64,000 bases of DNA. Origin: Gemmatimonas aurantiaca T-27 (GTDB lineage: Bacteria; Gemmatimonadota; Gemmatimonadetes; Gemmatimonadales; Gemmatimonadaceae). The stretch spans positions 124,001 through 188,000 of the forward strand of contig NC_012489.1 in assembly GCF_000010305.1 (NCBI RefSeq), in the 5' to 3' direction. This document shows, piece by piece, positions 52,183-61,159 of the stretch. The notes under the pieces were generated by a model, which was given only the letters and a program-made list of their open reading frames with translations, did not search any database and was not told where the DNA came from. Position numbers and translations under genes: made by a program. The stretch's first letter is position 1; the number at the start of each line of letters is the position of its first letter.

Positions 52183-54201
52183 ATGACCCCAATGCTCGTC
52201 GTGGCCGCCCTGTTGCAGTCGGTGCAGCCGGCATCGGCACAACCGGCACCAGTGCAGGGTGCCCGTCTTATCATCACACCGGCCGAGCCGATGGTGGTGG
52301 CCGAGGATACACTGCGACTGCAGGCGCGGGTGGTGGACGCGTCCGGTCAGCCGGTGCCCACGGCGCAGATCCGTTTTGTGGCGGCGGGCGGTGTGTTCGA
52401 AGGTCGTGTGGATCCCGATGGGCTGGTGCGCTCTGGTTCCACCGGTACGCTGCCGGTGACCATCGTGGCCCAGATCCCGGGAGCGTCCACGCTCACACAG
52501 CGTGTGGAAGTGCGCATGGTGGCCGGTCCTGCGGCGACGATCACCGTGGACGCTCCGACCCGTCTGGTGGCCGGACAACGGTTGGTGCTGGCACCGGTGG
52601 TGAAGAGCGCGGCTGGTGATGTGCGCCGCGATCGTGTGGTGTGGACCAGCAGCAATCCGGCGGCGGTGAGTGTGAATGCCGATGGGCTGGTGGAAGCGAA
52701 AGCGATGGGACGGGCCACGCTCACCGGCCGTGTCGATCGCGCCACCACGACGGTGGCGGTGGATGTCGTGGCATCGCGGGTGGCGTCGATCAGTCTGTCG
52801 CCGTCTTCGCGTGAAGCGCGCACGGGTGATGTGGTGCGGTTTGCCGTGACGGCCAAGGACGCCGCGGGCAAGACCATCACCGGTGTCACGCCGAGCTACA
52901 GCTTCAGTCCCGGGCAGGGCATCATCGATCGTGATGGAGCGTTCACCGGCTACGAAGGGGGCACCTACGTGGTGACCGCCACGCTGGGCACACAGAGTGC
53001 GCAGGCCGTGGTGCGTCTCACGCCGCGTGACGTGCGCCGGCCGGCTACGGTGGTGGGTCGTTTGCCGCGCATGAAGTTCACCACCGAAGAAGTGTGGCTG
53101 CACCCGACGCGCGAAATCGCGTATCTGGGCACCGGCTCCGGTGGCGATCGCATGTACACCATCGACATCACCGACAAGACCAAGCCGGTGGTGACCGATT
53201 CGCTCGTCGAAAACACGCGTCGGGTGAACGACATCATGACGACGCCCGACGGCAAGCACATGGTGTTCACACGCGAAGGGGCGAGTGATCGCAAGAATGG
53301 CATCGTGATTGCCTCGCTCGAAGATCCGCTGCACCCGAAGAAGTGCGCCGATTTCACGGACGGACTCACCGGTGGTGTGCACTCCACGTATGTGTATCGC
53401 CAGGAGAAGTTCGGCACCCATGTGTATCTCACCAACGATGGCACGGGTGCGTTTCACATCATCGATATCAGCGACCCGTGCGCGCCCAAGACGGCGTCGG
53501 TGTGGAAGACGCCGCGGCCCGATGCGGGTCGCTCATTGCATGACGTGGATGTGCAGGATGGCCTCGCGTATCTGAGCTATTGGAATGACGGTCTCGTCAT
53601 TCTCGATATCGGCAATGGCGTGAAGGGTGGGTCGCCGGCCAATCCGCAACTGGTGTCGCAGTACAAGTACGACCTGAACGACATGTACCGGCAGGTGGAA
53701 GCGTCGGGTGGTCCTGGTTTCATTCGTGGCACTCACACGGCGTGGCGGCACAACAACTACGTGTTCATTGCCGACGAAGTGTTTCCGGCGTCGCCGGTGA
53801 AGGGAGCGAAGGATGCGTCGGCTGGTCGTGCGTACGGACGCCTGCAGGTCATCGATGTGTCCGACATCGCCAAGCCGAAGAGTGTGGCATTCTACGAGCC
53901 CGAGTTCGGCGGTGTGCACAACGTGTGGGTGGCCGGTGACACGCTGTACATGGGCGCCTACAACGCTGGCTTCCGCGCTTTCGACATCTCCGGTGAACTG
54001 CGCGGCGACCTACGTGCCCAGCAGCGCGAGATGGTGCATGTGCACACGGCCGATCAGGACGGTTTCGTGAAGAACGCCGCGATGACGTGGGGTGTGGTGG
54101 TCCGCAACGGGCTGGCGTATGTGAACGACATGTACAACGGCCTCTGGATCGTGCGCATGGAGCCCAAGCCCGATCCCAAGAAGAGCGCCATCGTACCATG
54201 A
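52183..54201 (+). CDS. Secreted Ig-like (Big_2) plus LVIVD-repeat protein
   Basis: 672 residues. After a signal peptide (TPMLVVAALLQSVQPASA) come three Ig-like domains (about 25-120, 121-205 and 206-290; the second ends VTAKAMGRATL-like, typical of Big_2). A beta-propeller of LVIVD-type units follows: AFHIIDISDPCAPKTASVW, LAYLSYWNDGLVILDI and RLQVIDVSDIAKPKSVAFYEPE. LVIVD proteins are surface or periplasmic and of unknown activity. AGGAAG precedes the ATG. It is followed after seven bases by a YVTN propeller gene, probably co-transcribed. Confidence 0.83.
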   Translation: MTPMLVVAALLQSVQPASAQPAPVQGARLIITPAEPMVVAEDTLRLQARVVDASGQPVPTAQIRFVAAGGVFEGRVDPDGLVRSGSTGTLPVTIVAQIPGASTLTQRVEVRMVAGPAATITVDAPTRLVAGQRLVLAPVVKSAAGDVRRDRVVWTSSNPAAVSVNADGLVEAKAMGRATLTGRVDRATTTVAVDVVASRVASISLSPSSREARTGDVVRFAVTAKDAAGKTITGVTPSYSFSPGQGIIDRDGAFTGYEGGTYVVTATLGTQSAQAVVRLTPRDVRRPATVVGRLPRMKFTTEEVWLHPTREIAYLGTGSGGDRMYTIDITDKTKPVVTDSLVENTRRVNDIMTTPDGKHMVFTREGASDRKNGIVIASLEDPLHPKKCADFTDGLTGGVHSTYVYRQEKFGTHVYLTNDGTGAFHIIDISDPCAPKTASVWKTPRPDAGRSLHDVDVQDGLAYLSYWNDGLVILDIGNGVKGGSPANPQLVSQYKYDLNDMYRQVEASGGPGFIRGTHTAWRHNNYVFIADEVFPASPVKGAKDASAGRAYGRLQVIDVSDIAKPKSVAFYEPEFGGVHNVWVAGDTLYMGAYNAGFRAFDISGELRGDLRAQQREMVHVHTADQDGFVKNAAMTWGVVVRNGLAYVNDMYNGLWIVRMEPKPDPKKSAIVP

Positions 54202-54208
54202 GGATGTG

Positions 54209-55420
54209 ATGCGTCGTTTGACTGATCGACAGATCCGCCGGTTTGCCACGCTGGCTACGGCGGTGGTGACCGCCGCCGTGAACGGTGTGAACGACGCGGG
54301 TGCCCAGCAGGCACCCGCGTCGTTGTCTGCGGGAGTGCCAGCGCCGACACGCACCTATCGCGCGCTGGTGGCTTCGGAGTCGGTGGACCGCGTGGCGGTC
54401 ATCGAGTTCGGACCGCAGGGTGCCAAGGTGGTGGGTGAACATGAAGTGGGTGTCATGCTCGCCGACCCCGATGGGCCACATGGACTCGCGGTGACACCGG
54501 ATGGGGCGAACTACTATGTGACCACGGCGCACGGCACGCCGTATGGCGTGTTGTGGAAGTTCGATACTCGCACCAACAGCTATCAGGGGCAGGTGATGCT
54601 GGGAAATTTCCCCGCGACGCTGCAGGTGAGCCCCGATGGCCGGCTCATTGTGGTGGTGAATTTCAATCTGCACGGTGACATGGTGCCGTCGGATGTATCT
54701 GTGGTGCGCGCCGATAGTCTGCAGGAAATCGCCCGTATTCCCACCTGTGCGATGCCACATGGCTCGCGCATGAACAGCACAGGCACACGTCACTATTCGG
54801 TGTGCATGATGGACGAGCAGCTCGTGGAGATCGATCTGGACGGGTTGCAGGTGTCGCGACATTTCCTGCTCACCAAGGGCGCTGAGCAAGGCATGAACGG
54901 TGCGCCTGCTACGCGGGCGGCGAATGCGGCGGGACACGGAGGCCACGACATGAGCGGCCATGGTCTCGCGCAGCCCGCAGCGGGAAGCACCACCTGTTCG
55001 CCAACCTGGGCACAGCCTTCACCCGACGACCGTACGGTGTGGGTGGCGTGCAACGGCACGAGCGATCTGGTGGAAATCGACGTGGCGTCCTGGCGTATGC
55101 GTCGTCGCATTCCGGCAGGGAACGGCGTGTACAATCTGGCCGTGACGCGCGATGGCACGAAGCTCGTGGCCACCAACAAGCGTGGGCAAAGTGTCTCGGT
55201 GATCGATACCAGGACGGGCGCCATGCTGGCCACGCTCCCCACGCAGCGCCGTGTGGTGCATGGCGTGGTCATCACGCCTGACGATCGTTATGCCTTCGTG
55301 AGCGTGGAAGGCGTGGGCAGCGAGCCGGGTACCGTGGAGATCATCGATCTGGTCGCGCTCAAGACCGTGGCGCGGGTCGATGTCGGTCAGCAGGCTGGTG
55401 GTATCGATATCGTGCCTTGA
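54209..55420 (+). CDS. Secreted YVTN/YncE-type beta-propeller protein with His-rich loop
   Basis: 403 residues with a signal peptide (RRFATLATAVVTAAVNGVNDAGAQ). Repeated propeller units: GPHGLAVTPDGANYYVTTAHG, PATLQVSPDGRLIVVVNFN, NGVYNLAVTRDGTKLVATNK and RVVHGVVITPDDRYAFVSVE. A loop about residue 240 reads GHGGHDMSGHG, a possible metal-binding insertion. The ATG at 54209 is used; a GTG one codon earlier is possible. The stop codon is immediately followed by palindromic repeat copy D. Confidence 0.83.
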   Translation: MRRLTDRQIRRFATLATAVVTAAVNGVNDAGAQQAPASLSAGVPAPTRTYRALVASESVDRVAVIEFGPQGAKVVGEHEVGVMLADPDGPHGLAVTPDGANYYVTTAHGTPYGVLWKFDTRTNSYQGQVMLGNFPATLQVSPDGRLIVVVNFNLHGDMVPSDVSVVRADSLQEIARIPTCAMPHGSRMNSTGTRHYSVCMMDEQLVEIDLDGLQVSRHFLLTKGAEQGMNGAPATRAANAAGHGGHDMSGHGLAQPAAGSTTCSPTWAQPSPDDRTVWVACNGTSDLVEIDVASWRMRRRIPAGNGVYNLAVTRDGTKLVATNKRGQSVSVIDTRTGAMLATLPTQRRVVHGVVITPDDRYAFVSVEGVGSEPGTVEIIDLVALKTVARVDVGQQAGGIDIVP

Positions 55421-55584
55421 ACAGCGGGGGGAACACAGACGGCACGGAAACCAAGCAGATTGCACAGATACAGCTAAACAACATTTCTTGAATGAATTGA
55501 TGAGCAGCGGCTCAGTTCAATCAATTTGTTGTTGTATCGGTGTTATCTGCCCGTTTTCCGTGCCGTCTGTGTTCCCCCCGCTGT
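55421..55584 (+). repeat. Palindromic repeat copy D
   Basis: 164 bp starting ACAGCGGGGGGAACACAGAC directly after the TGA of the propeller gene and ending GTCTGTGTTCCCCCCGCTGT. Both arms carry the variant GACGGCACGGAAA (copy C has GAGGGCAC in both arms). The loop is longer than in the other copies. It lies between convergent stops at 55420 and 55594. Confidence 0.9.
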
Positions 55585-55593
55585 TTCTACCTG

Positions 55594-56832
55594 TCAGACG
55601 GCCGACAACTGTCCGTACGTGCGCTCCACGTACTCATTGAGAATGACGAGGAACTCGGCCACGATGTGATCACCCCTGAGGGTGGTGAACAGCTTGCCAT
55701 CCACGTACACGGGCGCTTTGGGCTCTTCGAAGGTGCCCGGCAGTGAAATGCCGATATTGGCGTGCTTCGATTCGCCGGGGCCGTTCACGACGCAGCCCAT
55801 CACGGCCACTTTCATTTCCACCACACCCGGTCGCGATGCGCGCCACACCGGCATCTGTTCGCGCAGGTATCCCTGAATGTCTTCCGCCATATGCTGGAAG
55901 AACGAACTCGTAGTGCGGCCGCAGCCAGGGCATGCGGTGACCTGAGGCGCGAAAGAGCGGAGCCCCAGGGACTGCAGGATCTGCTGCGCGACAAACACCT
56001 CTTCGCGACGATCACCACCCGGCTTGGGCGTGAGTGATACACGGATGGTGTCACCGATGCCTTCGGAGAGCAGGATGGCCAATGCGGCGGATGACGCAAT
56101 CACGCCCTTGTTGCCCATGCCCGCCTCGGTCAGCCCGAGGTGCAGCGGGTAGTCGCAGCGCGCGGCGAGGCGACGATAACACTCCACGAGATCGGGTACC
56201 ACGGAGATCTTGGCGCTGACAATGATCTTGTCGTGCGCCAATCCCACGTCTTCCGCGAGCGCTGCTGAACGCAGAGCGCTCTCCAGCATCGCGTCCATGT
56301 ACACGTCTTTGGCATCACGCGGCGTGGTGGACGACGCGTTGGCATCCATCATCTGCGTGAGCAAATCCTGATCGAGCGAACCCCAATTCACACCGATGCG
56401 CACCGGCTTGTTGTGCTCGATGGCCGCTTGCACGATGGTGGTGAAGTTCGCGTCACGGCGCTTCGAACCGACATTGCCCGGATTGATGCGGTATTTGTCG
56501 AGCGCGGCAGCGGCAGCGGGGTACTTCGTGAGCAGCAGGTGTCCGTTGTAGTGGAAGTCGCCGATGAGTGGCACGTCGAGACCACGATCATCGAGACGCT
56601 GGCGGATCTCCGGAACCGCCTGAGCCGCCTCATCGTTGTTGACCGTGATGCGGACCTTCTGCGATCCTGCTTCGAACAGAGCGGCCACCTGGTCGGCGGT
56701 GCCGGCAGCATCGGCCGTGTCCGTGTTGGTCATCGACTGCACGACGACGGGCGACCCTGAACCCACGGGGACACCGCGTACGCGCACCGTGACAGAGGGG
56801 CGACGTCGGCCGAATTCGGTGACGGAGGACAC
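55594..56832 (-). CDS. ispG: 4-hydroxy-3-methylbut-2-en-1-yl diphosphate synthase
   Basis: 412 residues of GcpE/IspG without the plant-type insert. The N-terminal TIM barrel ([40 protein letters not shown]) is joined to the 4Fe-4S domain with three Cys: [12 protein letters not shown] and [17 protein letters not shown]. It makes HMBPP in the MEP isoprenoid pathway. Divergent from the gene at 56904. Confidence 0.96.
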   Translation of the reverse strand: MSSVTEFGRRRPSVTVRVRGVPVGSGSPVVVQSMTNTDTADAAGTADQVAALFEAGSQKVRITVNNDEAAQAVPEIRQRLDDRGLDVPLIGDFHYNGHLLLTKYPAAAAALDKYRINPGNVGSKRRDANFTTIVQAAIEHNKPVRIGVNWGSLDQDLLTQMMDANASSTTPRDAKDVYMDAMLESALRSAALAEDVGLAHDKIIVSAKISVVPDLVECYRRLAARCDYPLHLGLTEAGMGNKGVIASSAALAILLSEGIGDTIRVSLTPKPGGDRREEVFVAQQILQSLGLRSFAPQVTACPGCGRTTSSFFQHMAEDIQGYLREQMPVWRASRPGVVEMKVAVMGCVVNGPGESKHANIGISLPGTFEEPKAPVYVDGKLFTTLRGDHIVAEFLVILNEYVERTYGQLSAV

Positions 56833-56903
56833 GATACTGAAACCCTGGTGAGAGTGAATTCCGTAAGCTAGCGCGTGCTCATGGGCTCCCCCAAGTTCCA
56901 GTC

Positions 56904-57383
56904 ATGACAGACCCTTCCCAACCGTCACCGTCGGGTGACGCACCAGTCGACACGCCTGCGGGCGCTTCGTCCGCTTCTCCTGCGGCTGCGGGCAAACCCC
57001 GCCGCTCGTTCTTTCTGCGGCACTGGCTGTTCACCACGCTGGTGGTCCTGATCGGACTCCCGATCGCCGTGATCGTAGTCTGGTCGGCCGCAGCCCTGTC
57101 GTGGAGCTATTCCGACGGACAGCGTGCGGGCTACGTCCAAAAGATCGCCCGAAAGGGATATGTCTGTAAAACGTGGGAGGGGACACTCTATACGGACATC
57201 GCCCGGGGCTTCCGGTCGGACAGCTTCACCTTCACCGTGCGCAGCGACTCGCTGGCTCGTGCCATCGAAGCGCTCAGCGGAGATCGGGTGACCGTCCAGT
57301 ACGAGCAGCATGTCGGAATCCCGACTTCCTGTCTCGGAGAAACCGAGTACTTCGTCACGGGTGTGGAGAGGATCCCGGAGTGA
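56904..57383 (+). CDS. Single-pass membrane protein of unknown function
   Basis: 159 residues: a disordered Pro/Ser/Ala N-terminus (1-35), one transmembrane helix (LFTTLVVLIGLPIAVIVVW, about 43-65) and an exported domain with YSDGQRAGYVQKIARKGYVCKTWEGTLY. Two Cys (GYVC, PTSC) could pair. I do not recognise the family. Confidence 0.72.
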   Translation: MTDPSQPSPSGDAPVDTPAGASSASPAAAGKPRRSFFLRHWLFTTLVVLIGLPIAVIVVWSAAALSWSYSDGQRAGYVQKIARKGYVCKTWEGTLYTDIARGFRSDSFTFTVRSDSLARAIEALSGDRVTVQYEQHVGIPTSCLGETEYFVTGVERIPE

Positions 57384-57436
57384 ATTTCGGGGTTAGTAGG
57401 GCTGCATCACATCAATTCAACACTTTGGAGGAAAGC

Positions 57437-57994
57437 ATGAAGCGTGCACTGCGTATGCTCGGACTGGCTGCGGCCATCGCTGCTCCGGCGGCGCTCTCGG
57501 CGCAGGCCAGCACCGACAAGCCGGTGTCGTTTGGGCTCAGCGGTGGTTTGTCGCTGCCTATGGGCGATCTTGGAGATGCCACTGAGTCGGGATTCACCGG
57601 CGCGGGCCACATCTTCCTGAAACCAGCGTCCATGAAATCTCTGGGCTTTCGCGGTGACGTGAGCTTCGACCGCTGGTCGGCAAAGGCCACCGATGACGTG
57701 AACCTGCAGAGCATCGGTTTTGTGGCGAATGCGCTTTACAGCGTGAATTCGGCCAGCATGGTCAAGCCGTACCTCCTCGGCGGCGTCGGGATGTACAACT
57801 CCAAGGCCACGATCGATCTGGGCTCCACCGGCGGTAGCACGCCAAGCTCTACGGATTTGGGCATTCAGGTCGGCGGTGGCCTGCGTTTCCAGCTCTCGGG
57901 TTTCTCCACGTTCCTCGAGGCGAAGTACGTCAACGTCTTCACTGATGGCAGCAGCACAAACTGGCTGCCGATCACATTCGGCGTGCGTTTCTGA
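57437..57994 (+). CDS. Outer-membrane beta-barrel protein (small)
   Basis: 185 residues with a signal peptide (RALRMLGLAAAIAAPAALSAQ). The mature part has alternating strands (FGLSGGLSLPMGDL, GFRGDVSFDRW, YLLGGVGMYNS, FSTFLEAKYVNVF) and ends in the barrel C-terminal Phe (FGVRF), typical of the eight-stranded OmpX/PF13505-like group. GGAGG lies six bases before the ATG. A terminator follows at 58012. Confidence 0.8.
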   Translation: MKRALRMLGLAAAIAAPAALSAQASTDKPVSFGLSGGLSLPMGDLGDATESGFTGAGHIFLKPASMKSLGFRGDVSFDRWSAKATDDVNLQSIGFVANALYSVNSASMVKPYLLGGVGMYNSKATIDLGSTGGSTPSSTDLGIQVGGGLRFQLSGFSTFLEAKYVNVFTDGSSTNWLPITFGVRF

Positions 57995-58011
57995 TTCACG
58001 GATGGGCGGGC

Positions 58012-58044
58012 AATGCCCTGCGCGCCTCGTGCGCGCAGGGCATT
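58012..58044 (+). terminator. Rho-independent terminator
   Basis: AATGCCCTGCGCGC and GCGCGCAGGGCATT form a perfect 14-bp stem around CTCGT, followed by TTTGTCTTGT. Confidence 0.85.
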
Positions 58045-58082
58045 TGTCTTGTCCATCCCTTTGATGGACCAGCGAGGTTTCC

Positions 58083-58694
58083 ATGTGGTATCCAACATCT
58101 CGCGCACGGCACCGCATGATGCGACGTGCCGCGCGTGCCATGAGTGTCGCCATGCTTGCGAGCGTGGCATTCGTTCCCCGTGAACCGCTTGCCGCCCAGG
58201 GATCACTCCGCGATCAGACGCGCGAGACGGGCGGCCCGAATCACATCATCGCGATCAATCCGTTCTTGCCGCTGCTCGGTTATTTCCAGGGCGAGTACGA
58301 ACATCGCCTCCGCGCCAACGTGTCTTTTGCACTCGCGGGGTCGTACATGCGATTCGACGACTACTACACGAACATCGACGCAAAAATTCGACTCTATCCA
58401 CAGGAACGCGCGCTGCACGGTCTGGGGATGGCCGCGGGACTCGGCTATGGTGCGGTGCGCCGCAAGAACAGCCTGTGCGATATGGTGGGGGCGAATTGCC
58501 AGGAGAACCACACTACCGAGTCGGCACCGACGTTTTCGGTCGAGGGGCAGTACCAATGGTTGCTCGGCAGCAGCCAATCAACGGCCGTGACCATTGGTGG
58601 TGGTGTGAAGCGCTATTTCATTTCCGACGACCGCAGTGACGGTATTCAACGTGTGCTGCCCACGATGCGGCTGACCATCGGATACGCGTTCTGA
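58083..58694 (+). CDS. Probable outer-membrane protein
   Basis: 203 residues with a signal-like helix (AARAMSVAMLASVAFVPREP). Strand-rich, with GYFQGEYEHRLRANVSFALAGSY and TVLPTMRLTIGYAF-like ends; the terminal Phe fits a barrel. Two Cys (LCDMVGANC) lie in a loop. Starts at 58083 and 58116 are both possible. It ends before the hairpin at 58757. Confidence 0.7.
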   Translation: MWYPTSRARHRMMRRAARAMSVAMLASVAFVPREPLAAQGSLRDQTRETGGPNHIIAINPFLPLLGYFQGEYEHRLRANVSFALAGSYMRFDDYYTNIDAKIRLYPQERALHGLGMAAGLGYGAVRRKNSLCDMVGANCQENHTTESAPTFSVEGQYQWLLGSSQSTAVTIGGGVKRYFISDDRSDGIQRVLPTMRLTIGYAF

Positions 58695-58756
58695 TCGGAG
58701 ACTGTGCGCTGCTCGCAGTGCACCGCGTGCGCCACGGACGGCGATGCGGACATGAC

Positions 58757-58790
58757 AAAGGGGGCGCGTGCATCTGCACGCGCCCCCTTT
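58757..58790. terminator. Bidirectional terminator between convergent barrel genes
   Basis: AAAGGGGGCGCGTGC and GCACGCGCCCCCTTT, a perfect 15-bp stem around ATCT, with A/T tails on both sides; between convergent stops at 58694 and 58806. Confidence 0.9.
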
Positions 58791-58805
58791 CATGAATCGG
58801 TACGA

Positions 58806-59339
58806 TCAGAACTTGAACGACAGGCCAGCGTGGATGAGCGGGATGTCGCCAAAGCCGATCTGGCCGTTGATGCCGAGCTTCGAGCCGACCCAGTAACGAG
58901 CGCCGCCCTGGATGCCAAAGCCGGAATCCGTGTTGCTGTCGTCGATCCCGAAGCTGGACGGGACGTTCGTGTCCCACGACGCGCGGATGAAGCCAACGCT
59001 GGCGCCGGCATACACATCGAGCTTCGGCTGCGAAGCGATCGGGAAGTGGATGTTGCCCACAGCCATCACCGGGATCGCCGACATCTTGTACTCGGCACTT
59101 CCGAACGTCTGCTTGTCGCTCACATAGCCAACGAAGGCGCCGACGCCGAGCGTCGCTTTGCCGATCGGCAGAAGGCCCCACTCAGCCTGACCGCCAAAAC
59201 CGGCACCGTCGTAGTCACCACCGGTCATGAAATTCACGGTCGCAATACGGTCACCCTTTGCGAACTGGGCCGACGCGGTAAGGGGCAGCGCGGCCACGAG
59301 GGCGGCGGCGGCAGCGAAACGGGCAAAACGAGCGATCAT
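58806..59339 (-). CDS. Outer-membrane beta-barrel protein
   Basis: 177 residues with a signal peptide (RFARFAAAAALVAALPLTASAQ). Barrel-like strands (IATVNFMTGG, ATLGVGAFVGYVS, DVYAGASVGFIRASW) end in LSFKF with the C-terminal Phe. It resembles the PF13505-type eight-stranded group. The upstream intergenic region (59340-59755) holds its promoter. Confidence 0.8.
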   Translation of the reverse strand: MIARFARFAAAAALVAALPLTASAQFAKGDRIATVNFMTGGDYDGAGFGGQAEWGLLPIGKATLGVGAFVGYVSDKQTFGSAEYKMSAIPVMAVGNIHFPIASQPKLDVYAGASVGFIRASWDTNVPSSFGIDDSNTDSGFGIQGGARYWVGSKLGINGQIGFGDIPLIHAGLSFKF

Positions 59340-59755
59340 GCACTACTCCTGAAACGGTGAGAAATCTGTTCTGTGCTGTCGATGTTGACAAAAGACGGGG
59401 CTTCAGCGCCCGCCTCAATCAATGGGGGTGAAGGCGCGTCTCGGCAAGGGGCGCTTCTTCACATGAAACCAATACGCCCCTCGTGTGACGACGGCACCTC
59501 GGCCACGAGTGACATACGTCCGATCGATCCGGTTTGGTTTCAGTGTACGGAACGCCCCGTGCGTCTCACATACCTGAGAATGGAAATACCACGCCGCCCG
59601 TGCGAGCAGCGCGGTCAGCGGCTTACCTGGGGCGCGCCAATATTGTCACGACAAAAAGCAAACGGGGAGCGGGCACCCAAAGGTCCGCGCCCCCCGATGA
59701 CTCATGCCGCAGGCTGCAAGGCAACCGAGCGCTGCCATAACAACGTGTGAAGAAC
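59340..59755. other. 416-bp intergenic region without a gene
   Basis: No convincing frame. The part near 59340 is the upstream region of the barrel gene; the part near 59660 contains the terminator of the DUF3332 gene. The middle, around 59400-59520, is rich in short GC hairpins (e.g. GGGGCGC, GGCGCCC-like) but no known RNA motif was recognised. Confidence 0.5.
59653..59696 (-). terminator. Terminator after the DUF3332 gene
   Basis: On the minus strand a GC-rich imperfect hairpin (CGGGG...GGACC-TTTG-GGTGCC...CCCCG, three mismatches) is followed by GTTTGCTTTTTG, about 60 bp after the DUF3332 stop. Confidence 0.6.
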
Positions 59756-60349
59756 TCAGTACGCGCTGAGTGTCGACAGGCGTGCCGTGAGGGCTTCCAC
59801 TTCGGCCGGCGTGAGCGTGCGCGGCAACTGCTTCGAACCCGTCACCGTGAACTTGCCGGCTTCGTTGACCGAGAGCGTGCGGGTCTCGGTGCGGCCATCG
59901 GCGTACGTGATGTTGGCCGTGACCACCGACGCATCAGCCGCCTGCGACAGCACGGTGCGGCTGTGGAACTGACCCTTCACTTCTTCTTCGAGGATCATCG
60001 TACGGCCTTCCGTCGAACGCGTCATGGTCTGCGTGAGCTTGACGTCACCCTTCGCGACGACCTTGACCTTCGTCTCCGGTGCTGATGCCGACGCGAGTGC
60101 CGGCTTGCCGGTCCAGAATTCCATGGAGTTGAACACGACCATGTCGAGCAATCCGGCCACGCCGTACACCGGTAGAATCACACCCGTCGCCAGGAAGAAC
60201 AGTTCCTGCGCCCACTTGCCGCCCAGGTTCTTGTTGTAGTTGTACAGCTTGCGGGTGAGCGGGAAGCTCGCAAAGCATGCCGTGTTCGACACCAGGGTGA
60301 CACCCATCAGTCAAGCAAGCACAAAGTTACGGGGATTCAGGCGACGCAT
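59756..60349 (-). pseudogene. DUF3332 family lipoprotein interrupted by an in-frame TGA in the signal peptide
   Basis: The conserved part (CFASFPLTRKLYNYNKNLGGKW, LPVYGVAGLLDMVVFNSMEFW) is DUF3332, 183 residues from an ATG at 60307. That ATG lies inside the signal peptide. An ATG at 60349 with AGGAG eight bases upstream starts MRRLNPRNFVLA, then TGA (60311-60313), then LMGVTLVSNTAC in the same frame. So the proper start and lipoprotein signal (ending in TAC) are separated by one nonsense codon at codon 13. DUF3332 proteins are usually lipoproteins of this kind. From the second ATG an eleven-residue shortened signal (GVTLVSNTAC) might still give some export. Confidence 0.75.
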
Positions 60350-60457
60350 CGGGTAGGCTCCTTGACCATTCAGGTCATGACACAGGGATGGGCGGAACAA
60401 CAGCGCGCCAAACTTCGTGAATCGCGGCAACGGCGTCAATGGACTGATGTTGCGATC

Positions 60458-61159
60458 CTATCGGGCGAGTCCAAGCCACGGAGCGACCTCATCGAGGTGC
60501 TCAACCGTGATCCGTGCGCCTGCCGCGCGCAATCGCGCCGGCGCCACGAGCTCTGCGTAGCCGATCACCGTCATACCGGCTGCGGCGGCGGCCTGCACAC
60601 CAAGCGGGCTGTCTTCCACGGCGACGGTGCGCGCGGGGGTCGCGCCCAGTGCCTGTACGGCGTGCAGATACACGTCGGGTGCCGGCTTGGGGCGGCCGAC
60701 GTCGAGGCTCGAGAACCGACGGCCCACGAAGCGTGATGCCAGACCGGTAGCTCCCAGTGTGGTCTGCATCTTTGCCTGCTCACCATTGGATGCCACGGCG
60801 TAGGGCACACCAGCGGCATCGAGCGCGTCCAATAGCGCGACAATGCCCGGCACGGCCGTCACCTCGTTCCGAAGCGCCACCGCCACGGCAGCGTGAAACC
60901 GTGGCAGCAGTTCGTCCGGCGCAGGCCGGCCAAACTGCTCACCGACGATCTCGAGACACCGTGCCATCGAGTTGCCGAGGTAGGTCGCGAGGGATTGTTC
61001 GGTGGTGGTGGGCATTCCCAGCTCGGTCAGCAGTTCTGCCCACACCCGATTGGTGATGCGCTCGCTGTCCACCAACACACCGTCGCAGTCGAAGACCACC
61101 CCTTCGAGTGGCGATACCAACGGCGTGTCGGTGGCGATCAGGTCACCAGATGCGTTCAT
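60458..61159 (-). CDS. HAD-superfamily hydrolase (beta-phosphoglucomutase/phosphatase type)
   Basis: 233 residues. HAD motifs: FDCDGVLVDSERITNRVW (DxD nucleophile), VASNGEQ (motif II Ser), RPKPAPDVYLHAV (motif III Lys) and VAVEDSPLGVQAAAAAGM (motif IV). The alpha-helical cap lies between, as in the YieH/PGMB group. The substrate is a small sugar or organic phosphate. It overlaps the argH stop by four bases, so it is co-transcribed with argH though no role in arginine synthesis is known. Confidence 0.88.
   Translation of the reverse strand: MNASGDLIATDTPLVSPLEGVVFDCDGVLVDSERITNRVWAELLTELGMPTTTEQSLATYLGNSMARCLEIVGEQFGRPAPDELLPRFHAAVAVALRNEVTAVPGIVALLDALDAAGVPYAVASNGEQAKMQTTLGATGLASRFVGRRFSSLDVGRPKPAPDVYLHAVQALGATPARTVAVEDSPLGVQAAAAAGMTVIGYAELVAPARLRAAGARITVEHLDEVAPWLGLAR

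Noticed and set aside
60311-60313. TGA in the DUF3332 gene as a selenocysteine codon
   Set aside because: It lies in a signal peptide, not at an active site, and I see no selenocysteine insertion hairpin after it.
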